Shown piece by piece: positions 9,236 to 18,336 of a stretch of 64,000 bases of DNA (within the stretch, counting starts at the first letter, position 1; each line of letters starts with the position of its first letter). The notes beneath the pieces are model-generated. The model saw nothing but the letters and a program-made list of their open reading frames with translations. It searched no databases and was not told the origin of the DNA. Origin of the DNA: Pedobacter sp. B4-66. GTDB taxonomy: Bacteria; Bacteroidota; Bacteroidia; Sphingobacteriales; Sphingobacteriaceae. The position numbers and the translations under genes were made by a program. The stretch is from assembly GCF_018492665.1 (NCBI RefSeq), contig NZ_JAFVME010000005.1:473313-537312 (forward strand), read 5' to 3'.

Positions 9236-9985
9236 ATGTTAAGAGAAGAGCGTTTTGATCATATCCTAAATCTTTTAAAGCGAAATGGCAAAGTAGCTTA
9301 CGATTTACTTTCAATTGAACTAAATGTATCCGAAGATACCATTAGAAGAGATATTGAAACACTTCATAGTAATGGATTATTAGCCAAAGTAAGAGGTGGT
9401 GCTATTTTACCTTCAAGGAATCCATTAAGTTTTCAGAATCGTACTGAATATCTTACTGAGGGCAAAGAAGTAATCGCGCTAAAGACTCAGCAATTTATCA
9501 ATAAAGGGCAAACGGTGTTTATGGATGGAGGAACTACTATATGTGTAATTGCGGCACACTTGCCATTAGATTCCAGTTTTAGGGTGGTTACTAATAATCA
9601 GGCGCTTGTTCCAATACTCTCAAAGTTTAAAGGAGTTGAAATCATTGTACTTGGTGGAGTTTATAACCGTAATACTCAAACGAATACTGGAGTTAAAACT
9701 TGTGAAGAGGTTAAGCAGTATGTAGCAGATTTGTATTTTATGGGCACATGCGCTGTTCAAAGTAAATTTGGTATTACTGCTGCAGTAAACGAAGATGGAG
9801 AAGTGAAGCAAGCAATGTTGAATTCCTCAATAAAAAAGATTGCATTGAGTAATGCTGAGAAGCTTGATAGCGTGCATAGTTTTAAGGTATGTGATATACA
9901 AGAAATAGATGTGCTAATTACAGATATCCCAAGTGATGATAATAGATTAGATACCTATCGTAATTTGGGAATAAAATTGGTTTAA
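9236..9985 (+). CDS. DeoR/GlpR-family transcriptional regulator
   Basis: A 249-aa regulator with an N-terminal DeoR winged helix (MLREERFDHILNLLKRNG; SEDTIRRDIETLHSNGLLAKVRGGA, residues 1-57). The C-terminal DeoR sensor fold (about 75-230) carries FMDGGTTI and VTNNQALV, the phosphosugar-binding loops of the family. DeoR proteins are usually repressors released by a sugar phosphate. The gene follows the MFS transporter by 4 nt, so autoregulation of the pair is likely. Effector and sugar are unknown. Confidence 0.9.
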   Translation: MLREERFDHILNLLKRNGKVAYDLLSIELNVSEDTIRRDIETLHSNGLLAKVRGGAILPSRNPLSFQNRTEYLTEGKEVIALKTQQFINKGQTVFMDGGTTICVIAAHLPLDSSFRVVTNNQALVPILSKFKGVEIIVLGGVYNRNTQTNTGVKTCEEVKQYVADLYFMGTCAVQSKFGITAAVNEDGEVKQAMLNSSIKKIALSNAEKLDSVHSFKVCDIQEIDVLITDIPSDDNRLDTYRNLGIKLV

Positions 9986-9993
9986 CAAGAAGA

Positions 9994-10022
9994 AGGGTGG
10001 ATGAACCCTAAACACCCACCCT
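9994..10022 (+). terminator. Weak hairpin after the deoR gene
   Basis: AGGGTGG (9994-10000) pairs with CCACCCT (10016-10022) across a 15-nt loop. There is no T-run, so it is a poor intrinsic terminator. It may block 3' decay or depend on another factor. Confidence 0.35.
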
Positions 10023-10372
10023 GGTTCCTGTACTTATCTCCCTCACTTTTCTAAAAAGGTCCTCCCCGGACAAATAATGTAATGCAAAAGCCAGGCCGAG
10101 AGAGAAAAGATGCCTTAAGGTGTAATTAGAAGGGTAGCCCTAAATAAACAAGTGTATAGTACTCATCAAAATGTAGAAAGAATATCCTGAATTGCGCCGC
10201 TGTGTATAGCTTGGTTGCTGAAATAAAATCAAGGCAATTTAATATTAAGCTTTTTTGCATAAAATAAGTATATTCAGCTAACCAAATACTGAAAATTAAT
10301 TTAAATATAACCTTTAAATAAAATTGAGGCCATTTAAGTTTTGTTACTTAGCATACAAAGAGACATGCTCCA
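10023..10372. other. Intergenic region before the ECF sigma gene
   Basis: About 350 nt with no convincing reading frame, no riboswitch I recognise and no long repeat. The 3' half is very A+T rich and must hold the promoter of the sigma/SusCD operon. I see no clear TAnnTTTG element near the start codon. Confidence 0.5.
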
Positions 10373-10924
10373 ATGAAAGATCTTAAAAGCTTTGAATATA
10401 TTTATATCCAACATTGGGAAAAATTGTATGCCTTCTGTTTTAAGATGACATGTGATGATTATGTTTCGCAAAATATAGTACAGGATATCTTTACTGACCT
10501 GTGGGGCAGAAGAGATAAAGTCCAGATCTTATCCATAGAAAATTATTTGTTTAGGGCCGCCAAAAATCAGGTATTAAAAGAGTACAGAAAAAAGCGCTTT
10601 GATACGGTAGTTCTTGAGGAAAAATTTGAGAATTACCTAGTTGAAAATACTCCTTCACTGGAGCCTGAACTACTGGCTAAACTTTATTCCTTATTAGAGC
10701 ATCTTCCCGAAAAGAGGAAAGAAATTCTGATTATGAATAAATTGGAGGAAATGGATATAGCACAAATTGCAGCTAAGCTAAATCTCTCCAAACAAACTGT
10801 AAAAAATCAGGTTTCTTCGGCATTAAAGCAATTAAGACTCCATGCGGGAGAAACATTCTTGTTAATCTTTGCGCTTGGAATTTACCTTGCTGCTTATCTT
10901 AATGATATCTTAACAATAATTTAA
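10373..10924 (+). CDS. ECF RNA polymerase sigma factor, FecI-like
   Basis: A 183-aa extracytoplasmic-function sigma factor. Region 2 (about 10-80) includes NIVQDIFTDLWGRRDKV and ENYLFRAAKNQVLKEYRKKR. Region 4 (about 110-165) includes LPEKRKEILIMNKLEEMDIAQIAAKLNLSK in two parts around the recognition helix. The last 25 residues are strongly hydrophobic (ETFLLIFALGIYLAAYL) and could be a membrane anchor. It heads a FecI-FecR-SusC-SusD operon. By analogy with Fec and Bacteroides systems, it is held by the FecR protein and released when the STN-bearing SusC binds its ligand. Confidence 0.93.
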   Translation: MKDLKSFEYIYIQHWEKLYAFCFKMTCDDYVSQNIVQDIFTDLWGRRDKVQILSIENYLFRAAKNQVLKEYRKKRFDTVVLEEKFENYLVENTPSLEPELLAKLYSLLEHLPEKRKEILIMNKLEEMDIAQIAAKLNLSKQTVKNQVSSALKQLRLHAGETFLLIFALGIYLAAYLNDILTII

Positions 10925-10982
10925 CAAATTCCGATAGTACTTTTTTGCCATCGATGGTACTTATAGTTGATTTATAAGTATT

Positions 10983-11906
10983 ATGACAAAAAAGAAGATA
11001 CACTATCTCAGATATCTGACAGAGAAAAGGGAGAAAAATGAAATTTCTGAAGCAGAGAAAAATCTGTTAGAAGACTTTCTAGATAAAGAGTTTGAGAATG
11101 CTGAATGGGATAGTGCTAAAATGGGTTCTAAGGAAGCGGTTTCAGCAGAGATATTTAGGAAGATAAAAACTAACAACCCAGTAAAAAAATCGCTCGTAAA
11201 CTATTATAAGTATGCCGCGGTAGCATGTATTGTCTTGATGCTGGGGCTTGGAATCATGTTGAAGTCTGGGGTTGATGTTAAAGATATTACCGTAACAACT
11301 CTGTCAGCTACCGATTCTGTAAAGCTTAATGATGGTTCGTTGGTTTACCTTGCTGCAAACTCAGTCTTTAAATACCCTGAACAATTTAACGGCGAAACCA
11401 GATCTGTTACCCTGTTAAAAGGCAATGCCTTTTTTAAAGTTTCAAAAGACCCACATCACCCTTTCATCATCACATCTGCCAATATTAAAACAAAAGTATT
11501 GGGAACGTCATTCCATATCAGCCTTGATAAAGGGAGATCAAGCGTTACTGTTATTACAGGGCATGTGCAGGTATCTTCAGATAAGCAGATTACTTATTTA
11601 GAACCCAATGAAAGGGCAGTTTTCACTACATCAGGACTTAAAAAGCAAAGCGTAAGTGATATGCGGCTTTACAGCTGGTATAAGAAGGATATAGATTTAA
11701 GCGATGTAACCCTCCACAAAATATTTACCCTCCTGAATTTCAAGTATGGTGTAAACTTTAAACCCGAAGATAAAGAGATACTAAATACAAGAATAACATT
11801 ATATATCAAGGGCGGTTTATCACTTCAAAATATCCTGGATCAAATCAATTATGTTACACACCTAAAATTCAAACAATATGGAAATACCGTAGTCGTAAAT
11901 CATTAA
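10983..11906 (+). CDS. FecR-family anti-sigma factor
   Basis: A 307-aa single-span inner-membrane protein. The cytoplasmic N-terminus (about 1-72) should bind the sigma factor; one TM follows (YAAVACIVLMLGLGIMLKSG, about 77-96). The periplasmic FecR domain carries LNDGSLVYLAANSVFKYPEQF, RSVTLLKGNAFFKVSKD and TKVLGTSFHIS. A C-terminal DUF4974-like region (about 235-307) would contact the STN domain of the SusC partner. It lies 58 nt after the sigma gene. A strong hairpin directly follows its stop codon and precedes susC. Confidence 0.93.
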   Translation: MTKKKIHYLRYLTEKREKNEISEAEKNLLEDFLDKEFENAEWDSAKMGSKEAVSAEIFRKIKTNNPVKKSLVNYYKYAAVACIVLMLGLGIMLKSGVDVKDITVTTLSATDSVKLNDGSLVYLAANSVFKYPEQFNGETRSVTLLKGNAFFKVSKDPHHPFIITSANIKTKVLGTSFHISLDKGRSSVTVITGHVQVSSDKQITYLEPNERAVFTTSGLKKQSVSDMRLYSWYKKDIDLSDVTLHKIFTLLNFKYGVNFKPEDKEILNTRITLYIKGGLSLQNILDQINYVTHLKFKQYGNTVVVNH

Positions 11907-11939
11907 AAAAAGCCGCAGTTGCTGAGAACAACTACGGCT
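11903..11939 (-). terminator. Hairpin between fecR and susC, terminator-like on the minus strand
   Basis: AGCCGCAGTTG (11911-11921) pairs with CAACTACGGCT (11929-11939) with one mismatch and a 7-nt loop. The T-run that would complete an intrinsic terminator (complement of 11905-11912) is on the minus strand. On the plus strand, the operon's direction, no T-run follows. Confidence 0.6.
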
Positions 11940-11974
11940 AACTATTAAGTATCAAATAAATTAATAACTTAAAT

Positions 11975-14900
11975 ATGCACTATAAATATACTTTTTTAAA
12001 CCTGAAAAGGATATGTTTTCTGCCTGCCATTTTTTTGCTTATGCAGCCGGTACAGTCAAAAGCATTGGTAAACAGTTACTTCAGTGAAAATGCTAAGGCA
12101 CCTAATGAGACCTTGGTAAACATCTTTTTACAATTGAGCAAGCAAACGAACTATAAGTTTAGCTATAGTGAGGCGGTAATTGCCGATAAGAAAACATATC
12201 CTGTTACCTACTCTAAACCGCTTAAAGAGGTGCTTAAAGATCTGTCGGAAAAAGCTGATTTTAGCTATAGCATTGTTGAAAATCTGGTGCTAATTAGCAA
12301 GAATAAAAAAGATAAAGCTGCCTCCATAGTGTCGCCTCAGCAAATCATAAGAGGTAAGGTGTTGGACGAAAAAGATACGCCGCTTTCCGGAGCAACAGTT
12401 AGAGAGCCTGGAACAAAAAATGGCGTAAGTACCAATGCGAAAGGAGAGTTTGAAATTAAGACGGCTAAAGGGAAAACATTAGAAATATCCTTTATAGGGT
12501 ATAAAAATAAGCTGGTTACCGTAGATGCCGATATACTTACCATTAAACTGGAACCTGATGCATCAAATCTGGGCGAAGTTTTAGTTGTAGGTTATGGAAA
12601 ACAAACAAAAAAGGATGTAACAGGTTCAGTTACCCAACTAGATGAAAAGAGCTTCAGGCAAGGAGTTGTAGTATCTGCAGATAACTTATTACAGGGTAAG
12701 GTTGCCGGTGTAAGGGTAGTGAACAGTAGTGGTGAGCCTGGTGGTGGGGTTGATGTAACTATCCGTGGTGTAGGCTCAATCAGAAGCGGAAGCACACCTC
12801 TTTTTGTAGTAGATGGAGTTCCTTTGACTAACGACGATGTAAGTCCGACCGGACAAAATGTGGGATTCGGATCATCGAAGGCAAAGAACCCGCTTAACTT
12901 TTTAAACACAAGTGATATTGAATCTATCTCTGTTTTAAAAGACGCTTCTGCTGCGGCAATTTACGGTGCCCGTGGGTCCAACGGTGTAGTTATTGTAACC
13001 ACCAAAAAAGGGAAAAAGGGGGAGGCTTCCTTCACGGCGGATTCTTATCTCGGCCTTTCTACTGTAGCGCATAAACTTGATTTGCTTTCTGCAGATGAAT
13101 ATCGTAACGCAATTACTGAGAAGGCTTTTGATCATGGTGGCAACACCGATTGGCAGGATGTGATTTACCGTCGTGCTCAAACAAGAAACAATTCGTTGTC
13201 GTTTTCAAAACAAACCAATTCCGGGAATTATTATGTGTCTGCGGCGCAAATGGATCAGGAAGGTATTGTAAAGAACAGTGATTTCAGACGTACTTCAGGC
13301 AGGATTAATGCTTCTGAATCTTTTCTGGATAACCAACGTTTAAAAATTGGGGTAAACCTTACCGCAAGTGAAACAAAAGATGATGGCGTTCCAACCAGTG
13401 ATGATGGGGGTTCTAATGGTCAGCTAATTATACAAACACTAATGTCCAATCCAACCCGTCCGGTCTTTGATGAAAATGGTAAGTACACCAATTTCAATAT
13501 GAATGCGCATTACAACCCAGCTTATTTGCTGAGCGTTTATCGGGACAGAACACGTACATTAAGGGTTCTTGGAAATATGGATCTTTCTTTCAGAATAGTG
13601 AAAGGTCTTGAATACAAATTTAATCTCGGTTTAGATCGTTCTGTAGCAGAAAGGAATACTACGATCTTCCCTAACCTTACCGATATTAATCCAACTGGAA
13701 AGTATGTTCAGTACAATTTAAACTCCAAAAGTACACTTATGGAGCACTATCTGAACTATAATCTGTTAGAGGGCAAACACAAACTTGAAGTTCTTGGCGG
13801 ATTCTCCTATCAAAAATTTGAGAGGGGCGGAAATAGCTTTAGTATTGATGGTATAGCTGCAGAAAATTCAGGTGTTTTGCCTGAAAATAACCCAGGCTTT
13901 GCTGGGAAACAAACAGGGGTATTCGGATTTGCACAGGAAAATGAGTTGCAGTCGTTTTTCTCAAGGGTTAACTATTCGTATGCAAATAAATACCTGTTAA
14001 CAGCTTCCGTACGTGCTGATGGTTCTACCCGTTTCGGAAAGAACAACAAGTATGGTTACTTTCCTTCTTTTGCACTTGGCTGGAACATGTCGCAGGAAGA
14101 TTTTCTGAAAGATGTTTCTTTCCTTGACAACTTAAAATTAAGGGCTAGCTGGGGCCAAACCGGTAACCAGGAGGTTGAAAATAAAATCACAAAGGCGAGC
14201 TATGCATTGTCGACTGGCGATGGATACTACTTGTATAATGATTTAGCTCTGGTAAATGGCATATCTGTTACCCGAACACCAAATCCTGATTTAAAGTGGG
14301 AAGTAGTAACTCAATATAATGTAGGATTGGATTTTGAGCTATGGAAAGGGAAATTGTATGGAACATTGGATTACTTCAAAAAAACCACAACCGACGCTAT
14401 CCTTAATATTCCCTCACAAGTTTTAAGTCCAACCAATACGGTATGGGTAAATATTGATGGTAAAATTGTAAATAAAGGGCTTGAGTTTATGCTTGGCTCA
14501 AGGCTGATCGATAATGGTAATTTCACCTGGTCAATTGATGCCAACGGTGCTACGCTCCAAAATAAAATTGAAAATCTACCGGTTTCAGAAATCCTTTCGG
14601 GAACTATATCTGGCCCCGGACAATCAGGAGTAGCAGCTAATATTTATAAAAGTGGTTACGCTGCGGGGTCATTTTACTTATTGGAGCATATCGGTTATGA
14701 TGATAAAGGAGCTAATATCTTCAAGGATGTTAACAATGACGGGGTAATCAATAACAATGACCGTGTAATTATCGAAGGGGCAATTCCGAAATTTACCTAT
14801 GGTTTTAATAGTCAGATGACTTACAGGAATTTCGACTTCTCCTTTTCAATCATAGGGCAGTCAGGAGGTTATTTAGTAAATAATACCGGCTTAAATGCAT

Positions 14901-15253
14901 TGAATATTAATAACCTGGCTTCAGACAGAAACGTTTCTACCCGTTATTTTAAATCAGGGGCTAATCCAGCAAATCCCCCTCAACTTTCTACGCTCTACTT
15001 AGAGAAATCAGATTTCTTAAGGCTAAATTCTGCACGTCTGGGTTATAATTTTAAGTTCAGCAAGCTTACCTGGCTTAATGGTTTAGGCATTTATGTTACC
15101 GGGCAAAATTTATTTACAATCACCAATTACAGTGGTTACGACCCATTAATTAACAGTCCAAAATCGAGTGGTGGAAACCAATCATTGGGTATAGATTATT
15201 CCAGTTATCCAACTGCAAAAACGTTTCTTTTTGGCGCAACTATAAAATTATAA
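11975..15253 (+). CDS. SusC/RagA-family TonB-linked outer-membrane transporter with STN domain
   Basis: Outer-membrane TonB-dependent transporter, 1092 aa. Order: signal peptide (about 1-30), STN signalling domain (about 45-105, SKQTNYKFSYSEAVI), carboxypeptidase-like beta-sandwich (about 120-195, IIRGKVLDEKDTPLSGATV), TonB-box-like LVVGYGKQ near residue 200, plug (about 210-330, with LKDASAAAIYGARGSNGVVIVTT in two pieces), then a 22-strand barrel to the C-terminus. The STN domain fits signalling to the FecR protein upstream. The susD gene starts 2 nt later. No glycosidase or peptidase lies in the operon, so the ligand cannot be guessed from context. Confidence 0.95.
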   Translation: MHYKYTFLNLKRICFLPAIFLLMQPVQSKALVNSYFSENAKAPNETLVNIFLQLSKQTNYKFSYSEAVIADKKTYPVTYSKPLKEVLKDLSEKADFSYSIVENLVLISKNKKDKAASIVSPQQIIRGKVLDEKDTPLSGATVREPGTKNGVSTNAKGEFEIKTAKGKTLEISFIGYKNKLVTVDADILTIKLEPDASNLGEVLVVGYGKQTKKDVTGSVTQLDEKSFRQGVVVSADNLLQGKVAGVRVVNSSGEPGGGVDVTIRGVGSIRSGSTPLFVVDGVPLTNDDVSPTGQNVGFGSSKAKNPLNFLNTSDIESISVLKDASAAAIYGARGSNGVVIVTTKKGKKGEASFTADSYLGLSTVAHKLDLLSADEYRNAITEKAFDHGGNTDWQDVIYRRAQTRNNSLSFSKQTNSGNYYVSAAQMDQEGIVKNSDFRRTSGRINASESFLDNQRLKIGVNLTASETKDDGVPTSDDGGSNGQLIIQTLMSNPTRPVFDENGKYTNFNMNAHYNPAYLLSVYRDRTRTLRVLGNMDLSFRIVKGLEYKFNLGLDRSVAERNTTIFPNLTDINPTGKYVQYNLNSKSTLMEHYLNYNLLEGKHKLEVLGGFSYQKFERGGNSFSIDGIAAENSGVLPENNPGFAGKQTGVFGFAQENELQSFFSRVNYSYANKYLLTASVRADGSTRFGKNNKYGYFPSFALGWNMSQEDFLKDVSFLDNLKLRASWGQTGNQEVENKITKASYALSTGDGYYLYNDLALVNGISVTRTPNPDLKWEVVTQYNVGLDFELWKGKLYGTLDYFKKTTTDAILNIPSQVLSPTNTVWVNIDGKIVNKGLEFMLGSRLIDNGNFTWSIDANGATLQNKIENLPVSEILSGTISGPGQSGVAANIYKSGYAAGSFYLLEHIGYDDKGANIFKDVNNDGVINNNDRVIIEGAIPKFTYGFNSQMTYRNFDFSFSIIGQSGGYLVNNTGLNALNINNLASDRNVSTRYFKSGANPANPPQLSTLYLEKSDFLRLNSARLGYNFKFSKLTWLNGLGIYVTGQNLFTITNYSGYDPLINSPKSSGGNQSLGIDYSSYPTAKTFLFGATIKL

Positions 15254-15255
15254 AG

Positions 15256-17016
15256 ATGAAAACAAACAAACTATTTAGAGCAAGAAATATCATATTTCTA
15301 CTTGGTGCCTTGTTTCTTACCAATTGTACAAAATTAAACGAGGTTGTGCTTGATGAAGTATTAGGTGAAGACGCTTCCAATCCTGCGGGTGCTTTAGCAG
15401 CCGCGTACGATAGGCTGGGTGATGGAACTTTTGTAGATCATGGAGCTGTATTTTCATTACAGGAATACACTACAGATGAGGCCCTTCTGCCTACACGGGG
15501 GAGCGACTGGGGTGACGGCGGTAAATGGCGATCTATGCATGAGTTTACCTGGGCTGCCGATAACCCTATTGTAACGGACAACTGGAATATGCTTACCAAC
15601 GGGATCACCAGATCATTAACGGCTATAAAAGCAAACAGCACAGGCACTGGTGCGCAAAAGGATCTTTTTCTTGCTGAAGCTAAAGGCTTATTAGCCTACT
15701 ATACCTATACTACCCTTGACCTCTTTGGGCAAGCCCCTTACCGTGATCCTGCTAATGAAAAGGCTCCGCTCGAAATTAAACAGGCGGGGTCAGCAATAGA
15801 TGAGCTTATAACAGAGGTAGAAGGTTTAATCCCAAGCCTGGCGTCTCTCGGAGAGCAATCTACCCACAATGGAAGGTTTACTAAAGAAGCGGCTTACGGC
15901 TTATTAGCTAATATGTACCTAAACCGTGCAGTATATAAAGATCGCTATGCTGCTTCTTTTAATTTTAACGAGAAGTCGGTAAATAGCAATGATTCTGATA
16001 TGGATAAGGTGATCTATTACACCTCATTATTGATCAATCCTGGCAAATTCCGTCTGGAAAGTAATTATTTCGACAACTTCGCTATCAAAAATTCAGGTGG
16101 TTCTGAACTTATCTTTGTGGTCGTGCAAAAAATAGATTACATCAGAAATGGCTCTAATTCTTTTGCTTATGTTGGGGTAGAGCGTAACCAAAAACCATCT
16201 CCTGCAAATAGGGGGACTAATGCGGCATGTATCAGTCCGGAATTTTATGCTACCTGGAACGGAAACCATGACGATCCAAGGTTCTCCAGAAAATATCAGT
16301 ATAGTGATGGAACGTGGTTTATGAACGATGCGGTGGGGAGTGTTCCTGCAACAGATATCGTCCCTAAAAGCAATAACCTACCATGGTTTCATTTCAATCG
16401 TGGTATCATGGTAGGGCCTCAATATGGCCCTAAACTTACTTCTACAGGTGGTTTTGAAATGACTGAGAATGGAAGGATTAAAGTTTCTGAGCTTTACATG
16501 GAAAAAAGTACAGGTACACGGATGGATTTTACTCCAGAGCTTAATTTTACTAATCCTACCCAAGCTGTATTTGCTCAAAATCAGATCAATAGAGGAGCGC
16601 GGGTATTTAAGTTTGAGTTTGACCCTGAAGAAGGAAATGGAACTAGTAACGTCGACATTCCGTTGTTCCGTTTAGGAGTTATTTACACAATGAGGGCAGA
16701 AGCTTATTTTCGTAAAGGACAAACTGCATTAGCATTAAACGATATTAATATTTTACGCACCTCAAGAAAAAGAGAATCGCTTTATGGAAATGCGCCGGGT
16801 GTGGCGATATTGTCCCTTGATGAAGCTGCCCTTTATAAAGAAATTGCCTTTGAAACTTATTGGGAAATGTTCAGAAGACCGCAGATGATCCGTTTTGGAA
16901 AGTATGAGCTTCCTTTTAGTGCAAAGCCAACATCTCAACCAACCAGAAGGATATTTCCAATACCTCAATCAACGTTAGATGTAACCAAGGCCTTTCATCA
17001 AAATCAAGGATATTAA
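15256..17016 (+). CDS. SusD/RagB-family nutrient-binding outer-membrane lipoprotein
   Basis: Surface lipoprotein, 586 aa, that forms the lid of the SusC barrel and captures ligand. The signal peptide ends in the lipobox LTNC (Cys about residue 24). The SusD fold is shown by the early ASNPAGALAAAYDRL helix, TPR-like helices such as LLAYYTYTTLDLFGQAPYRD, and the C-terminal signature region YFRKGQTALALNDINILRTSR, IAFETYWEMFRRPQMIRFGKY and RRIFPIPQSTLD. It is the last gene of the sigma/FecR/SusC/SusD unit and is followed by a strong terminator. Confidence 0.95.
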   Translation: MKTNKLFRARNIIFLLGALFLTNCTKLNEVVLDEVLGEDASNPAGALAAAYDRLGDGTFVDHGAVFSLQEYTTDEALLPTRGSDWGDGGKWRSMHEFTWAADNPIVTDNWNMLTNGITRSLTAIKANSTGTGAQKDLFLAEAKGLLAYYTYTTLDLFGQAPYRDPANEKAPLEIKQAGSAIDELITEVEGLIPSLASLGEQSTHNGRFTKEAAYGLLANMYLNRAVYKDRYAASFNFNEKSVNSNDSDMDKVIYYTSLLINPGKFRLESNYFDNFAIKNSGGSELIFVVVQKIDYIRNGSNSFAYVGVERNQKPSPANRGTNAACISPEFYATWNGNHDDPRFSRKYQYSDGTWFMNDAVGSVPATDIVPKSNNLPWFHFNRGIMVGPQYGPKLTSTGGFEMTENGRIKVSELYMEKSTGTRMDFTPELNFTNPTQAVFAQNQINRGARVFKFEFDPEEGNGTSNVDIPLFRLGVIYTMRAEAYFRKGQTALALNDINILRTSRKRESLYGNAPGVAILSLDEAALYKEIAFETYWEMFRRPQMIRFGKYELPFSAKPTSQPTRRIFPIPQSTLDVTKAFHQNQGY

Positions 17017-17045
17017 GGTTGTTTCAGACTTAAGGTAATTTAGTA

Positions 17046-17086
17046 GGGTTGTCAGGGAGTAAATTAGTCCCCGACAACCCTTTTTT
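17046..17086 (+). terminator. Terminator of the SusCD operon
   Basis: GGGTTGTCAGGGA (17046-17058) pairs with TCCCCGACAACCC (17068-17080), followed by six T. It ends just before the stop of the convergent minus-strand gene. Confidence 0.9.
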
Positions 17087-17091
17087 ATGGA

Positions 17092-18156
17092 TTAGTTATA
17101 TTCAAAAGGCAGTTGATCACCGATTCTTTTACCTCCCCAAAAACCTTGGATAAAAAAGCTTCGATAATCCACATAACTACCTTTGCTATCTACAATAGCT
17201 TCATCCAAAAAAAGTCTAACAATTGATCCATTTTTACCCATCCACTGAGTGATCGTTTTTTTATCATCCGGGTTGTTGGATTTCAAAGCCTTTCCTTTAT
17301 TTAAAACAACATAGAGACGAGTTTTGAATTTTAATTTAACAAAATTACTATCTGTTCTATTGATGTATTTTTCCATGTCTACAGATATAGGGGCTAGTTG
17401 TAGAGGTTGTATGTTATTCATTACTTCATGAGTAACAAATCCTTCTTGTGTTAACGTATTTTTGTAAAGGGACCTTAAGTAATGCATAAGAGAGCCTTCG
17501 TAGGCTTCTTTTCTGTTGGCAACCCAATCATTTTTTTCATTATCAGACCCTTCAAGATTTTCGAACATAGATTCGCCATCGTAACTTGTAACACCGGTTT
17601 CTTTGTTGTAACGGAAATTTCTGAGTAGGTATTTGATGCGATAGCCCAAGCTTTTGTTTTCAATAATTAGGAAGTCATCAGTTGTAGCCTCAAGAATCTT
17701 TTTTATGGTCGAGAAATCAAGTATCTCCAGGTTTAATATCTTACACTGCTTTGCATTTTCAGATTCTCCCAGAAAATTTTTAAGAAATATTTTTATGTTC
17801 TCCTTTCGTTGAGAATTATTTCCGATTACTACCTCACGTAAAATTGTAGGTTTGTCTATCATGATGATATTTAATGAGATAGATTGGTCCTGAATAATAA
17901 CGTTTTGTTTTTTAGAACTATAACCAATCATACTCACGATAACCTGATAGGTGCCGGGTTTGATATTTGAGAATTTAAACTCACCTTGGGCATTGGTTAC
18001 TGTGCCTTTTTGTGATCCGTCAATAAAAACTGTCGCCCGTTCGATGGCTTCATTCTTTCCGTTGAGTACTGTGCCGGTTATGTTAAAGGCTTCTTGGGCT
18101 TGTAATATGCCTGAGCAGATTAAAATAATAAAGATCGAGAGTGTAATTCGTTTCAT
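17092..18156 (-). CDS. Secreted protein with carboxypeptidase-like regulatory domain
   Basis: Exported protein, 354 aa, signal peptide 1-20 (MKRITLSIFIILICSGILQA). Residues 22-105 form a CarboxypepD_reg-like beta-sandwich (ITGTVLNGKNEAIERATVFIDG; GEFKFSNIKPGTYQVIVSMIGY), as at the N-terminus of SusC proteins. Residues 120-354 are a conserved Bacteroidota region without a known catalytic motif (SLGYRIKYLLRNFRYN; TGVTSYDGESMFENL). It has no barrel, so it is not a transporter. Probably periplasmic or outer-membrane associated. Function unknown. Confidence 0.75.
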   Translation of the reverse strand: MKRITLSIFIILICSGILQAQEAFNITGTVLNGKNEAIERATVFIDGSQKGTVTNAQGEFKFSNIKPGTYQVIVSMIGYSSKKQNVIIQDQSISLNIIMIDKPTILREVVIGNNSQRKENIKIFLKNFLGESENAKQCKILNLEILDFSTIKKILEATTDDFLIIENKSLGYRIKYLLRNFRYNKETGVTSYDGESMFENLEGSDNEKNDWVANRKEAYEGSLMHYLRSLYKNTLTQEGFVTHEVMNNIQPLQLAPISVDMEKYINRTDSNFVKLKFKTRLYVVLNKGKALKSNNPDDKKTITQWMGKNGSIVRLFLDEAIVDSKGSYVDYRSFFIQGFWGGKRIGDQLPFEYN

Positions 18157-18336
18157 TGTTAACGGGTTAGTAATAGCGATTAAGCTAATATAAAAGAAAT
18201 GACGAAATAAAGCCGTAATAACATATGCCGATTTTCAGGGATAGTTGTACTGTTCCCTTTGTTGGTTCTGTTAGATTAATTTTTATTGCGAATAATGATT
18301 TATTTGTAAATTGAGTAAACTCTAAATACCCGCTCT

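Noticed and set aside
10023..10372. Possible riboswitch upstream of the sigma factor gene
   Set aside because: I looked for cobalamin, TPP and SAM consensus boxes and found none; the text looks like ordinary intergenic sequence.
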